NCBI RefSeq assembly: GCF_017313225.1
Contig: NZ_JAFLNE010000001.1
Coordinates: forward strand, 1-64,000
Direction of reading: 5' to 3'
Source: Allomuricauda sp. CAU 1633
Lineage (GTDB): Bacteria; Bacteroidota; Bacteroidia; Flavobacteriales; Flavobacteriaceae
Length of the DNA stretch: 64,000 nucleotides
A model generated the notes under the pieces. That model made no database searches. It worked only from the letters and a program-made list of their open reading frames with translations, and was not told where the DNA came from. Below, in pieces: positions 31,580 to 40,833 of this stretch. Made by a program: the position numbers and the translations under genes. Position 1 is the first letter of the stretch. Each line of letters starts with the position of its first letter.

Positions 31580-32828
31580 GTTTTGCTCGTATTTCCCGTT
31601 TTTCAGATGTGTCATTCAGCACATAAATATCGTATGTATTTCCGGAATTATACACCCGAATCACAATATGTCCTTCCTGACTTTTGTATTGATCCAACCT
31701 TCCACCGATCACGTCTTTGGTCCCTTGCAGCATTATGGTTGAAAAAATATCCCGTTCCCCGGGGTACAATTCTTTGGAAGTAATCCTTCGCAACACCTCC
31801 TCTCCCGGATGGTCCGCCGTCCAATTTTGTTGGATCCAAACCCGTGGTCGAATAGTTCTTACGTAATACGGATTCTGCGAATCCCGATTGCCATGATGGT
31901 TGAGCGTGGCCACATCCACAGGGCCAATTATGGGTGCCACTTGGGATTCCAAACTGTTGATATCCATTTGACCAAATCCATCGATTCCTGAAATGTCGCC
32001 TCCTGTAAAGTAGTTGAACTTGCCATAATCGATGCGAATGCCATTGCTCAGCGGGTTTTCTCCTGGATATTCTCCAGATTGAAAAAGGGAGTAGGTGTTG
32101 TTTCCGTCACCTGTCCAAATAATCCCATTTGAGAAAAGGTTCTGGACAGAGAATTCAGGATAATGAGCTGGTTTACTTTTTAACACGATTTGGTCCGTGT
32201 GCCCCACTTTCAAAGCCTCATTTTCTAATCCTACCTCTTTGGATTGAACAGCTATAAACTTCCAATATTCTTTTAAGGTGGGAATCATGCCGTAAACATC
32301 CTTGGAAAATCGTTCCTCGGATTGCACTTTGGCATCCCTCAAATTGATGGGGAAATCAAAACCCCGGTCTATTAATTTTTTAATGGGAATCAAAGTGCCC
32401 ACCTCCATAATTCCAGTGAGTTGATAGCTCCCCGGAGCCATTTTTCGAAGCGAGTCAATCTCTCCAAAATGATCATCATGATAGTGGGTGATCAAAGCGT
32501 AATCCAGTTGTCGCTTTTGACTTTTTGGGATGAATTGATCTATATAATCCACAATCCATTCCGGAGCAGTTTTTGACCGATTGGGAACCAATTTTGCATT
32601 TCTGCTTGAGGTTGTTCTGGGATGTGTCTCGGACATATCGCCCGCATCCACTAGTAAGGTTGTGCCATCGGGAAAAACCATAAAAGCAGCGTCTCCCCTT
32701 CCCGTATTAATATGGTGAATATCTAAAAAACCGGGCTCCCAAGCAGGAAGTTGTTGCCCATGCCCCCCTATTCCTACCAAGGTCAGGGCAAGGACAAACA
32801 AACAGCTTTTTTTGAGGTTACAGCACAT
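31557..32828 (-). CDS. Secreted MBL-fold hydrolase (ComEC/Rec2-like)
   Basis: 423 residues with a signal peptide (SCLFVLALTLVGIGGHGQQ) and an MBL fold: LLVDAGDMSETHP, the metal motif THYHDDHFGEID, and NHHGNRDSQ later. This resembles the hydrolase part of ComEC-like proteins but has no membrane competence domain. It would act in the periplasm as a metal-dependent phosphodiesterase-type hydrolase (inference). The gene lies 6 nt after the PA14-phosphatase gene and overlaps the PbfA-like start by about 23 nt. Confidence 0.78.
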   Translation of the reverse strand: MCCNLKKSCLFVLALTLVGIGGHGQQLPAWEPGFLDIHHINTGRGDAAFMVFPDGTTLLVDAGDMSETHPRTTSSRNAKLVPNRSKTAPEWIVDYIDQFIPKSQKRQLDYALITHYHDDHFGEIDSLRKMAPGSYQLTGIMEVGTLIPIKKLIDRGFDFPINLRDAKVQSEERFSKDVYGMIPTLKEYWKFIAVQSKEVGLENEALKVGHTDQIVLKSKPAHYPEFSVQNLFSNGIIWTGDGNNTYSLFQSGEYPGENPLSNGIRIDYGKFNYFTGGDISGIDGFGQMDINSLESQVAPIIGPVDVATLNHHGNRDSQNPYYVRTIRPRVWIQQNWTADHPGEEVLRRITSKELYPGERDIFSTIMLQGTKDVIGGRLDQYKSQEGHIVIRVYNSGNTYDIYVLNDTSEKREIRAKHGPYKSR

Positions 32829-32834
32829 GGGGTA

Positions 32835-34508
32835 TTATTTTTCTCGGTACAGCAAATTAGCTGGTATTATCTGTTTGGGCATGTTAGCTCCCTGAAACTT
32901 TACATCCAAATGATAGCCACCACCGCCATTAAAAAACTCAACCCGAATCAAATGCCTTCCAGTTGTTAACTCAATGCCTGCACCACGCTCCAAAACGCCA
33001 TGGTCACCATCATTGTCCACTACCAATTTGCCGTCCACATAGAGTTTGCTACCATCATCGCTATTGGTAAAAAATCCGTACGTCCCTTCTTCCACAATTT
33101 CCAAGTAGCTCTCCATCACCAAGGCCACTTGATCTTGTTGCACATCTTCGGTCATGACCTGTTTATGGGAGAATTCGGTGATAAATCCTTCTTTTACGGA
33201 TTTTAGAGTTGAAAAGTCTGGGAGTTTTTCCATTTTCTCTCCATAAAACACCTGATATTTCACTGGGTCTTCCTTACTTATGGGAACTATTCTGAAGTTG
33301 GCTTCAGCTATGGTACTTGCTAATTTTCCTTCTTGAAAAATACCCGCCTTCAACACCGAAGTTTGTTTAAGATAGAAGGTGTCCTGATAGGCAATACTAT
33401 TTTCCATATTGGGCACTTCGCTACCCAAAACATAGCGAATTTCACCTATTCCGTTGGGTTTTTGCATGACAACCGCCACGGAGTCCTCTTTAAAAATCCC
33501 TCCAGCTGGCTCATAGTATCCTGCATCGGGAAGAATTTTCGGTTGCACTATTTGTTCCTTTCGTTTATAGGTCAAGTTTGGTTTTTCATTACCGATAAAA
33601 GCTCCTTTGACGGGTCTTCCAATCCAAGCCTGTGGGGTTTGAAGTCCCATGGCGTAGGCCACCGTTGGGGCGTTGTCGTATTGATATACGGTTTCCTCAA
33701 TCTTATATCCTTTTTTGATTCCCGCTCCATACAGAATGAAAGGAATTTCCATTTCAGCCAGACTTTCACCACCGTGTCCATAACCCAATCCACCATGATC
33801 TGCAGAAACAATAAATAGGGTTTTTTCAAAAATTCCAGCTGCTTTGGCAGCGTTGACGATTTCCGCAATCAGGGAATCTGCTTTTTCAACCGATTGGTAA
33901 TATTCGGGGCTTCCGTGTGCCATGCTATGTCCCGCATGATCAACATGATCCAAATGCACAAAAGTGAATTTTGGAGTGTGTTCCTTGATATAGTTTACCG
34001 CTTCTTTCGTGGTATTGTCCTCATGGTCTCCATCAATATCAAAATCGACATCTTCCTTTTCAAACAGGCGACCGAATCCATCCCAATCGTAAATGGCACC
34101 TACATGAGCTTCGGGTTGTTGGTCATGGAAAAGAGTAAATATGGTTGGAAAAGTTCCATTTTTAGTCGCCACCACCGGTGGTAATTCGTGGTCGTGCTTT
34201 TCCCAACCATTAGATGTTACTCCGTGCTGTTCGGTATCTGCACCCATGATCATACTGGCCCAATTAGGACTGGAGCTTGAAGGCAATACGGAGCGTGCGT
34301 GCATGGTAGCCGCCCCATTTTGTATCATGGTATCCAGCATTGGGGTATTTGTATTTTGAATCCCGTTTGGACTCATACCATCAACCCCAATAATCACGAC
34401 ATGTTCAATGCCAAAAATTGTGTCTTCTTCCTTGGAAGCACAAGACCACAGGAACAAAATTCCTGTGGTCATGGCTATATACTTTATGACTTTGCTTTGC
34501 AATGACAT
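32835..34508 (-). CDS. Alkaline phosphatase-superfamily lipoprotein with PA14 domain
   Basis: 557 residues; lipoprotein signal (FLWSCASKE). The catalytic domain (about 30-310) has IIGVDGMSPNG, PSSSSPNWASMIMG (nucleophile Ser/Thr region), DHVDHAGHSM and SADHGGLGYGHGG, as in nucleotide pyrophosphatase/phosphodiesterase relatives. A C-terminal PA14-type domain (about 440-555, with YGFFTNSDDGSKLYVDGKLV and HLIRVEFFNGGGGYH) usually binds glycans. A surface phosphodiesterase docking onto a glycan- or glycolipid-linked phospho- or phosphonoester is a reasonable inference. It lies 4 nt after SusD. Confidence 0.85.
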   Translation of the reverse strand: MSLQSKVIKYIAMTTGILFLWSCASKEEDTIFGIEHVVIIGVDGMSPNGIQNTNTPMLDTMIQNGAATMHARSVLPSSSSPNWASMIMGADTEQHGVTSNGWEKHDHELPPVVATKNGTFPTIFTLFHDQQPEAHVGAIYDWDGFGRLFEKEDVDFDIDGDHEDNTTKEAVNYIKEHTPKFTFVHLDHVDHAGHSMAHGSPEYYQSVEKADSLIAEIVNAAKAAGIFEKTLFIVSADHGGLGYGHGGESLAEMEIPFILYGAGIKKGYKIEETVYQYDNAPTVAYAMGLQTPQAWIGRPVKGAFIGNEKPNLTYKRKEQIVQPKILPDAGYYEPAGGIFKEDSVAVVMQKPNGIGEIRYVLGSEVPNMENSIAYQDTFYLKQTSVLKAGIFQEGKLASTIAEANFRIVPISKEDPVKYQVFYGEKMEKLPDFSTLKSVKEGFITEFSHKQVMTEDVQQDQVALVMESYLEIVEEGTYGFFTNSDDGSKLYVDGKLVVDNDGDHGVLERGAGIELTTGRHLIRVEFFNGGGGYHLDVKFQGANMPKQIIPANLLYREK

Positions 34509-34512
34509 TGTG

Positions 34513-35976
34513 TTAGTTTTCCCACCAAACTTTAGTGGTAATCTGATCTCCTCCTATTCTTTGCACGGCTTCATTATAGTTGGCACTGTTCAAGGATTCC
34601 TCTTCACTGGGATACTCAAATCTGCTTGGGTAATCATCATAAAAGGCATCTGGACCTGGTGCTATGGTATTTGGGAACCCAGTTCTCTTGAACTCAATAA
34701 ATCCTTGGTAATCGGTATAGAAAAGGGCTACATATTTTTGCTTCATGATAGTTTCCAAAGAGTTATCAAAGGCAACCTCAGTCCTGGTAAGATAATCTGC
34801 AGGAAGTTCCACATCCCAATACTCAAAATTGGTTTGAATACCCATTTCATAATACTCTTGGGCATTGGCTGTAATCCACCCTCTTTGTGCAGCTTCAGCA
34901 AAAATAAAAGCTACTTCGGCATATTGCATTAGGCGTGCTTGGTTGCTGTTGGGCTGGAAATAGAAGTAATCAATATTGAATTTGGACAAAAAGGCGTCTC
35001 CTCCTTTGTATTCATAGGCGGGCCCATCCACAATTCCATTTTGCATACCTTCAATAGCTGGAGTACCATTTTCCACTGAATTTGCAGTTGGGTCAGCAAA
35101 AAAGTCCAATCTGGGATCAGCAAAGCTTTCCAACAATTGCACGAAGTGCTCAGAGATTCGATATTCGTTGTAAGACCCAACACGATACACAGATTCCTCT
35201 GTTATGGGATGTGCATCTGGGTTGGCACCCAAAAACTGCAACACGGCATTATCCTCATTGGACTCCATCACTGGGTTACTGCTTGGATTATTGAAAATTC
35301 CAGCGATTACAGATTGTGAAGTGGAAGCATCCACCTCGCTTAAACGCAATGCCAAACGCAAACGCAATGAGTTGGCAAATTTCCGCCACATCGCCAAATC
35401 CCCATCAAACACCAAGTCACCTTTTACCAAACCTAGGTTGGAACCTGAAAGAATGGTATTGGCACGCTCCAATTGCACCAACATATCGGTATAAATAGCC
35501 TGTTGGGTATCATAGACAGGGGTGTAATTTGGTTCTTCATCCACAGCTTGATTGACTTCGCTGTAGGGAATGTCCCCGTACATATCAGTTAATATGCTGA
35601 ACATCCAAGTTTGCATGATTACTGAGATGGCCTCGTAGCTGGGCAGTTCATTTTCAATAGCTATTTTCTCCAACTCTTTAGCGTCGCGGATGGCCAAATA
35701 ATAGGTTGTCCAAGTTCCACCTTGATCACCCCAATCGAAAAGGTCAAAAGAGGTAAAAACGATACGGGCCCCGTATTGTCCCATGAGGTTTCCCTCGCTC
35801 CAAGAATCACCAACAGCCCTTCTGATGGAATTTCTCTGGAAATTGGTCAATAACAGCTCTGGATTTTTACTGATGTTCAATGCCACATCAGGGTTCTCAT
35901 TTGAAACATCAAATTTGTCACACGAGCTTATGAGGCCCATGATTATGATTCCAATGATTATGATTTGTTTTTTCAT
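34513..35976 (-). CDS. SusD/RagB-like outer-membrane lipoprotein
   Basis: 487 residues from the ATG at 35974-35976 (a GTG-initiated frame from 35994 is rejected). Lipoprotein signal IMGLISSCDKFDV. Helical TPR-like SusD fold with NPELLLTNFQRNSIRR, MYGDIPYSEV and a C-terminal Lys/Tyr-rich region (MKQKYVALFYTDYQGFIEFKRTGFP) seen in SusD-like family 2. It forms the substrate-capturing lid of the SusC transporter encoded 39 nt upstream. Confidence 0.92.
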   Translation of the reverse strand: MKKQIIIIGIIIMGLISSCDKFDVSNENPDVALNISKNPELLLTNFQRNSIRRAVGDSWSEGNLMGQYGARIVFTSFDLFDWGDQGGTWTTYYLAIRDAKELEKIAIENELPSYEAISVIMQTWMFSILTDMYGDIPYSEVNQAVDEEPNYTPVYDTQQAIYTDMLVQLERANTILSGSNLGLVKGDLVFDGDLAMWRKFANSLRLRLALRLSEVDASTSQSVIAGIFNNPSSNPVMESNEDNAVLQFLGANPDAHPITEESVYRVGSYNEYRISEHFVQLLESFADPRLDFFADPTANSVENGTPAIEGMQNGIVDGPAYEYKGGDAFLSKFNIDYFYFQPNSNQARLMQYAEVAFIFAEAAQRGWITANAQEYYEMGIQTNFEYWDVELPADYLTRTEVAFDNSLETIMKQKYVALFYTDYQGFIEFKRTGFPNTIAPGPDAFYDDYPSRFEYPSEEESLNSANYNEAVQRIGGDQITTKVWWEN

Positions 35977-36015
35977 TTTTCTATTTGTTATCACGTTCGT
36001 TTATTCAACTTTGGA

Positions 36016-39000
36016 TTACAGTCTTAGGTTAACTGCCATACCTATGCTCCTTGTGGTAGGCACGGTTGCATTTTCAACACCGGGAACATAAGAACCGCCT
36101 CCAAAGGACAATAGTTCTGGGTCGCCATGGTTAAAATCTTTGGCCCACAACCAAAGGTTGGTTCCAATTAAGGAGAAACTGAAGTCCTGAACCCCCATTC
36201 TATCTACTACTTTTCTAGGAAGCGCATAGGTCAACCTAGCTTCACGAAGTTTAATGAAAGTGGCATCGTACATTCCTTCCGTCTCATTATCCCTTCTGTA
36301 TCGATTGTTGTGATAAGCGTTGGCGGGTACAATAACATCGTTCACAACATAACTTCCATCTGCAAGTTGTCTAACACCATCACCGATGATACCATCAGAA
36401 TGGGCACCACCATAATCCAATCCAGAATCAAGGATGCCTGGGTGTGGTCCGCCAAACTCAGGAGAGCGTCCCCAAAGTGTTTCCACCACGTTACCTGATG
36501 TAGCCGCTATCAACCGAGTTCTAGATTGTAGCTCACCACCCTGTCTCCAATCAAAAAGGAAATTCAAGGAGAAGTTTTTATAGGTAATGGTATTGTTCCA
36601 TCCCAAGGTAAAATCAGGGTTGAAGTTCCCTAATTTTCTAAGGGTATTATCCTGTTGTACCAAGCCTTCGTTGAATACCACCTCACCATAAAATGGGCTG
36701 CTTTCATCTTGAACGGTTACCAAACCAGTTCCCCACATATCACCAAGAGAGCCTCCCTTTTCAGCAATCAAGGTAATCCCATTTCCTCCGTAGGAATATC
36801 TGTCCACACCATCGGCCAATTCCAATATCTCATTTCGGTTGAGACCAAAATTGAACATCGTGTTCCACGAGAAATTATCAGTACTCACGGGAGTGGCATC
36901 CAACATCAATTCCACACCATAGTTTTTGATTTTACCCGCGTTGATCGTTCTGGAAGTCTTACCAGAGGTTGTGGCCAAATCAATATCCAAAATTTGGTTT
37001 TTGGAAATGGTATTATAGTAGGTAAAGTCGATTCCTATTTTGTTGTTGAACAATCTTAAATCCGTTCCAATTTCATAGGAAGTCTGAATTTCTGGCTTTA
37101 GGTTGGCGTTGGCCAAATTGTTGGAAGGCGATGCCGTTGGGTTGCTCCCCACTGGAGTTCCCAGGGCAAAGAAGTTGTTCAACCCATAAGGATTGGTGTC
37201 GTTACCCACTTGTGCCCAACCAGCCCTTAGTTTAGCAAAGGAAAGTACTTCGCTATCAATATCAAACATATCCGTGAGCAACATACTTAAAGAAGCCGAA
37301 GGATAGAAATAGGAATTGTTCTCTTTGGGAAGTGTTGAAGACCAATCGTTACGTGCGGTCAAATCCAAAAATATTTGATCTTTCCATCCCAATTGGGCAA
37401 ATCCATATAGGGAATTGATTTGTTTCTCCGGTCTACTCAATCGCTGTACCAAAGGTCCATCAGCATTATTGAAGGAATATATTCCTGGCAACAACAACTT
37501 GTTGGCCATTAAAGCATTAAAATGGTTTTTCTGCACCATTCGGTTTCCACCAAAGTTGGCATTTACACTAAAGTCTTCCCCTATTTGTTGATCATAGCTC
37601 AACAAGAAATCCAAATTGGTCTCTTGGAAGTTGATTTTATCCTCCCTATACTGACCATTGGGAAAACGCTGTGTGGAATACGCTCTTTTGATGAAACGAT
37701 ATTCCGAGAAGAAATCGCGACCACCCCTTACCATGAATTTAAAGTTGTCCGATAATTTATAGGTAGCCGAAAGGTTCCCAATGATTCTATCCTTGGCCAA
37801 ACCATTGGTATTCTCATACATGGTAAAGTAAGGGTTGTCATGGTAGTTATAGTTGTAGTTGAACTGCTGGAAGCCTTCAAGGCCATCTTGCCAGTAATCT
37901 CTAAGTCCCTTAACATCCACTTGTTGCCCCCACCAAATAAAGAGGTACATTACAGACTCTGTTCCATATCCATTTACGTGACGGTTATCAGAATCTGTTC
38001 TGATGTAGTTTACTTTCGAGTTCACAGTAAGTCTATCCGTTAGATCATATGTTCCAGAAAGTGAGATTGTATTTCTTCTGATATCGGTGTTGGGCAATAT
38101 CCCTTCGTTGTCCAAGTTGGTGTAACTTACCCGATAGTTCCCTTTTTCGTTTCCTCCATAGAAAGAAATATTGTTGGTGAACGTTCTTCCCGTTTGAACA
38201 AAATTTTCAACTGGATCCCCTGGATCTACAAAAGGAGTTGGAGTAATGGCGCCTCTTCTGGATAAATCAACCCCTGAAGATCCTAAAATGAAATCCAATC
38301 CGTGCACATCACCGCCACGCAGGCCATTAGCAGTTGGAGAATCATGTTGGGCCCTTGGCGTTCCGTCCATCAATGGACCCCAAGATTCATCCACACCATC
38401 AAAGGTTCCGTTTCCATAACCATCCACAAACTGGAAATCGAAGTTTTTACCTTGTCCATATACTCTTTGGTACTCTGGTCCTTTCAGCATGCTTTCAAAG
38501 GTCATTTTGGAGTTGACCGAAATACCCATCCCTTTTCTGGATCGTCCAGATTTGGTAGTGATGATCACCGCACCGTTGGCAGCGCGAGAACCGTAAAGTG
38601 CTGTTGCGTTTGCACCTTTTAATACAGAAACAGATTCAATATCATCCGGGTTTACCTCTGCAGCACCGTTACCATAATCCAAGTTCATGTTGCTGGCACC
38701 ACCCAACGTATTGGTTCGGGTGTCTGTAGAGTTGTTGATTGGAATACCATCTACCACAAACAAGGGCTGGTTATCTCCTTGCATGGAGCTATATCCCCTG
38801 ATTACCACAGATGAAGATTGTCCAGGACCTGTTCCATTGGTTACCACCTGTACCCCGGCCGCTCTACCGGAAAGCGTGCTCACGAAGTTGGTGCTGGTGG
38901 ATTGGGACACTTCATCGCCCCCTACCTTTTCAACGGCATACCCCAAGGTTTTCTCATCTCGGGTAATGTTCAAAGCGGTAACCACCACCTCATCCAATTG

Positions 39001-39294
39001 TTGCGAATCGGGTTGCAACATAATGGTAGCTGTGGTTTGACTTGCTGTGTCAAATTCTTGGGAAATGTACCCAATGTAGGAAACCACTAAAACCGTACTT
39101 CCCTGGGAAAGTTCAATTTCAAAGTTTCCGTCAAAATCTGCAGCCACCCCTGTGGTGCTACCTTTTACAACAACCGATGCCCCGGGCAGCGGCACGCTGT
39201 TCTCATCCACAACCGTTCCCGAAAATGTGGTTTGTGAATAGCCAATAATACTTACGGTAAAGGCAAGTAAAAATGCTACGATTGATTTTTTCAT
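36016..39294 (-). CDS. SusC/RagA-type TonB-linked outer-membrane transporter
   Basis: 1,092 residues. Signal peptide, a carboxypeptidase-D-like domain (about 23-110, FSGTVVDENSVPLPGASVVV), TonB-box area with LDEVVVTALN, plug domain (about 120-250, SGRAAGVQVV, VDGIPINN, ANATALYGSRAANGAVIIT) and a large beta-barrel ending in ATVPTTRSIGMAVNLRL. It imports an oligomeric substrate across the outer membrane with TonB energy. First gene of a seven-gene operon that ends at the terminator 27460-27484; the phosphonate genes that follow suggest a phosphonate-bearing ligand. Confidence 0.95.
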   Translation of the reverse strand: MKKSIVAFLLAFTVSIIGYSQTTFSGTVVDENSVPLPGASVVVKGSTTGVAADFDGNFEIELSQGSTVLVVSYIGYISQEFDTASQTTATIMLQPDSQQLDEVVVTALNITRDEKTLGYAVEKVGGDEVSQSTSTNFVSTLSGRAAGVQVVTNGTGPGQSSSVVIRGYSSMQGDNQPLFVVDGIPINNSTDTRTNTLGGASNMNLDYGNGAAEVNPDDIESVSVLKGANATALYGSRAANGAVIITTKSGRSRKGMGISVNSKMTFESMLKGPEYQRVYGQGKNFDFQFVDGYGNGTFDGVDESWGPLMDGTPRAQHDSPTANGLRGGDVHGLDFILGSSGVDLSRRGAITPTPFVDPGDPVENFVQTGRTFTNNISFYGGNEKGNYRVSYTNLDNEGILPNTDIRRNTISLSGTYDLTDRLTVNSKVNYIRTDSDNRHVNGYGTESVMYLFIWWGQQVDVKGLRDYWQDGLEGFQQFNYNYNYHDNPYFTMYENTNGLAKDRIIGNLSATYKLSDNFKFMVRGGRDFFSEYRFIKRAYSTQRFPNGQYREDKINFQETNLDFLLSYDQQIGEDFSVNANFGGNRMVQKNHFNALMANKLLLPGIYSFNNADGPLVQRLSRPEKQINSLYGFAQLGWKDQIFLDLTARNDWSSTLPKENNSYFYPSASLSMLLTDMFDIDSEVLSFAKLRAGWAQVGNDTNPYGLNNFFALGTPVGSNPTASPSNNLANANLKPEIQTSYEIGTDLRLFNNKIGIDFTYYNTISKNQILDIDLATTSGKTSRTINAGKIKNYGVELMLDATPVSTDNFSWNTMFNFGLNRNEILELADGVDRYSYGGNGITLIAEKGGSLGDMWGTGLVTVQDESSPFYGEVVFNEGLVQQDNTLRKLGNFNPDFTLGWNNTITYKNFSLNFLFDWRQGGELQSRTRLIAATSGNVVETLWGRSPEFGGPHPGILDSGLDYGGAHSDGIIGDGVRQLADGSYVVNDVIVPANAYHNNRYRRDNETEGMYDATFIKLREARLTYALPRKVVDRMGVQDFSFSLIGTNLWLWAKDFNHGDPELLSFGGGSYVPGVENATVPTTRSIGMAVNLRL

Positions 39295-39354
39295 TTGTTG
39301 AGTATTTGTAAAATTTGGTTAATTATTTATCAACAAATATCCAACACATGGGTT

Positions 39355-39366
39355 AAGGCATGCCTT
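39355..39366. promoter_or_regulatory. Perfect 12-bp palindrome between susC and the XRE gene
   Basis: AAGGCATGCCTT lies 60 nt upstream of the SusC start and about 210 nt upstream of the divergent XRE-cupin gene. It is the clearest dyad in this 282-bp AT-rich intergenic region and a candidate operator for that regulator. Confidence 0.4.
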
Positions 39367-39576
39367 TATACAGATTAAAAAAATGATACGGAAAGGTTAA
39401 AAGAATCAACGCTATGTTATGTAAACATTATTTACAAATATTCAATTTTTATACTATCTTGCATGGAATGAATATCTTAATATATCATTGTTTAACAGTT
39501 GATTAAAGAATTTTTATGTATTTATGAAAATTGAAAAAATATTATAAATACTAAAATACTGCGTCCAAAGAAAATT

Positions 39577-40143
39577 ATGGAAGACTATTTAATAGGTATT
39601 GGCAAGCGCATCAAGGATATTAGAAAGAACAATAAGAAGACCATTAGCGACGTTGCCATCCAAGCCGGGGTAACCGCAGGACTCATTTCCCGTATTGAAA
39701 ATGGCAGAACCATCCCTTCCCTCCCTGTGTTCTTAAAAATTGTGGGGGCCTTGGAAACCGAAATGACGGATTTCTTTGACGGTATGCCCAAAGTAAATGG
39801 ATATAACTTTTTAGTCTCACGCAAAGATGACCAGACTGTTATTGAAAAAGAAGACGAAGCTATTGGATTTACCTACAATTACATCTTTGGGAAACAGCTT
39901 AACTCGGTAGGTTTTGAAAGTGTCTTATTGGAAGTACTCCCCAACTCCAAAAGGGACAAAGTGGTAACGGACGCCTTTGAGTTTAAATATATTCTTACTG
40001 GAGAATGCTATTATGAAATTGGCGATCAAGAAGTGCTGCTTAAAGAAGGTGATTCCATTTTTTTTGATGGAAGAATTCCCCATGTTCCCATAAACAAGGG
40101 GAAAGTACCCTCAAAAATGTTGGTGGTTTACTTTTTTATCTGA
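39577..40143 (+). CDS. XRE-family regulator with cupin sensor domain
   Basis: 188 residues. HTH of the lambda-repressor type at about 8-65 (IGKRIKDIRKNNKKTISDVA then AGVTAGLISRIENGRTIPSL). A C-terminal cupin at about 110-188 has FEFKYILTGECYYEIGDQEV and GDSIFFDGRIPH. Such regulators bind a small metabolite in the cupin. Its place between the SusCD-phosphonate operon (divergent) and the second phosphonate operon (convergent, 1 nt apart) suggests it controls both in response to a phosphonate or its breakdown product (inference). Confidence 0.88.
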   Translation: MEDYLIGIGKRIKDIRKNNKKTISDVAIQAGVTAGLISRIENGRTIPSLPVFLKIVGALETEMTDFFDGMPKVNGYNFLVSRKDDQTVIEKEDEAIGFTYNYIFGKQLNSVGFESVLLEVLPNSKRDKVVTDAFEFKYILTGECYYEIGDQEVLLKEGDSIFFDGRIPHVPINKGKVPSKMLVVYFFI

Positions 40144-40827
40144 TCATGAAAATAGAATCCCTACTAAGGAATCCAAAGTATTTAGGATAAGGGTTGGGTT
40201 GGCCTTTTCCAATTGCTCACGTGTTTGCGCGCCAGTCAATACTCCGACGGTAATGCCACAGTTTGCATTTTTTCCTTCCTCAATATCAATTTGGGAATCG
40301 CCCGCTTTCAACACCTGTTGGGAATCCTCAATATTGAACAGTTTCATGGCCTTATCAATCATTTCTGAGGAAGGTCTTCCAATTTCTACATCATCCGCAG
40401 TGACCAAACCATCAATCTGCTCACCCACTTTCCACCCTAATTTATCCAATAGGGATTGAGCTGTTTTATAATCATAACCTGTATTCAGCACCACCTTTAC
40501 GCCGTGGGATTGCATTGTTTTAAAAAGTTCTTCAACACCATCATAAGAGCTCACCTCCAAACTGGCATAAGCTTCTTTCAGCATTTCCTTAAAATCGGCA
40601 TGTACCACTTTGGCATCCACTTCATCAGTACGCTCTACTTTGGTTTCTTCCAAAATATCTGCAATGGCTTTAAATTTTTCCTTACCCGCTCCAAATTCGA
40701 GTACAGTATTTAATGAAACCTCAACTCCTGCCTTGGCCAATGCCGCCTTTACGGTTTTGTACACCACATTATCTTCATTTACGGTGGTACCTGCCATATC
40801 AAAAACTGCAAGTTTTATGTCTTTCAT
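40144..40827 (-). CDS. Phosphonatase-like HAD hydrolase
   Basis: 227 residues with the HAD nucleophile motif FDMAGTTVNED (Asp10, with Ala12 as in phosphonoacetaldehyde hydrolase in place of the usual general-acid Asp). The cap helix region has FGAGKEKFKAIADIL, motif II is VVLNTGYDY, and motif III/IV reads GRPSSEMIDKAM and KAGDSQIDIEEG. It belongs to the phosphonatase-like family (TIGR03351 type). The expected reaction is phosphonoacetaldehyde to acetaldehyde plus phosphate. It lies 6 nt after the FAD oxidoreductase in a three-gene operon. Confidence 0.85.
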   Translation of the reverse strand: MKDIKLAVFDMAGTTVNEDNVVYKTVKAALAKAGVEVSLNTVLEFGAGKEKFKAIADILEETKVERTDEVDAKVVHADFKEMLKEAYASLEVSSYDGVEELFKTMQSHGVKVVLNTGYDYKTAQSLLDKLGWKVGEQIDGLVTADDVEIGRPSSEMIDKAMKLFNIEDSQQVLKAGDSQIDIEEGKNANCGITVGVLTGAQTREQLEKANPTLILNTLDSLVGILFS

Positions 40828-40833
40828 CTTTGT

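Noticed and set aside
35997-36013. A relative of the array motif (TTCGTTTATTCAACTTT) between susC and susD of the phosphonate locus
   Set aside because: It has one gap and two mismatches and is the only such match noticed outside the island. Probably chance, but it is a caution against calling the motif strictly array-specific.
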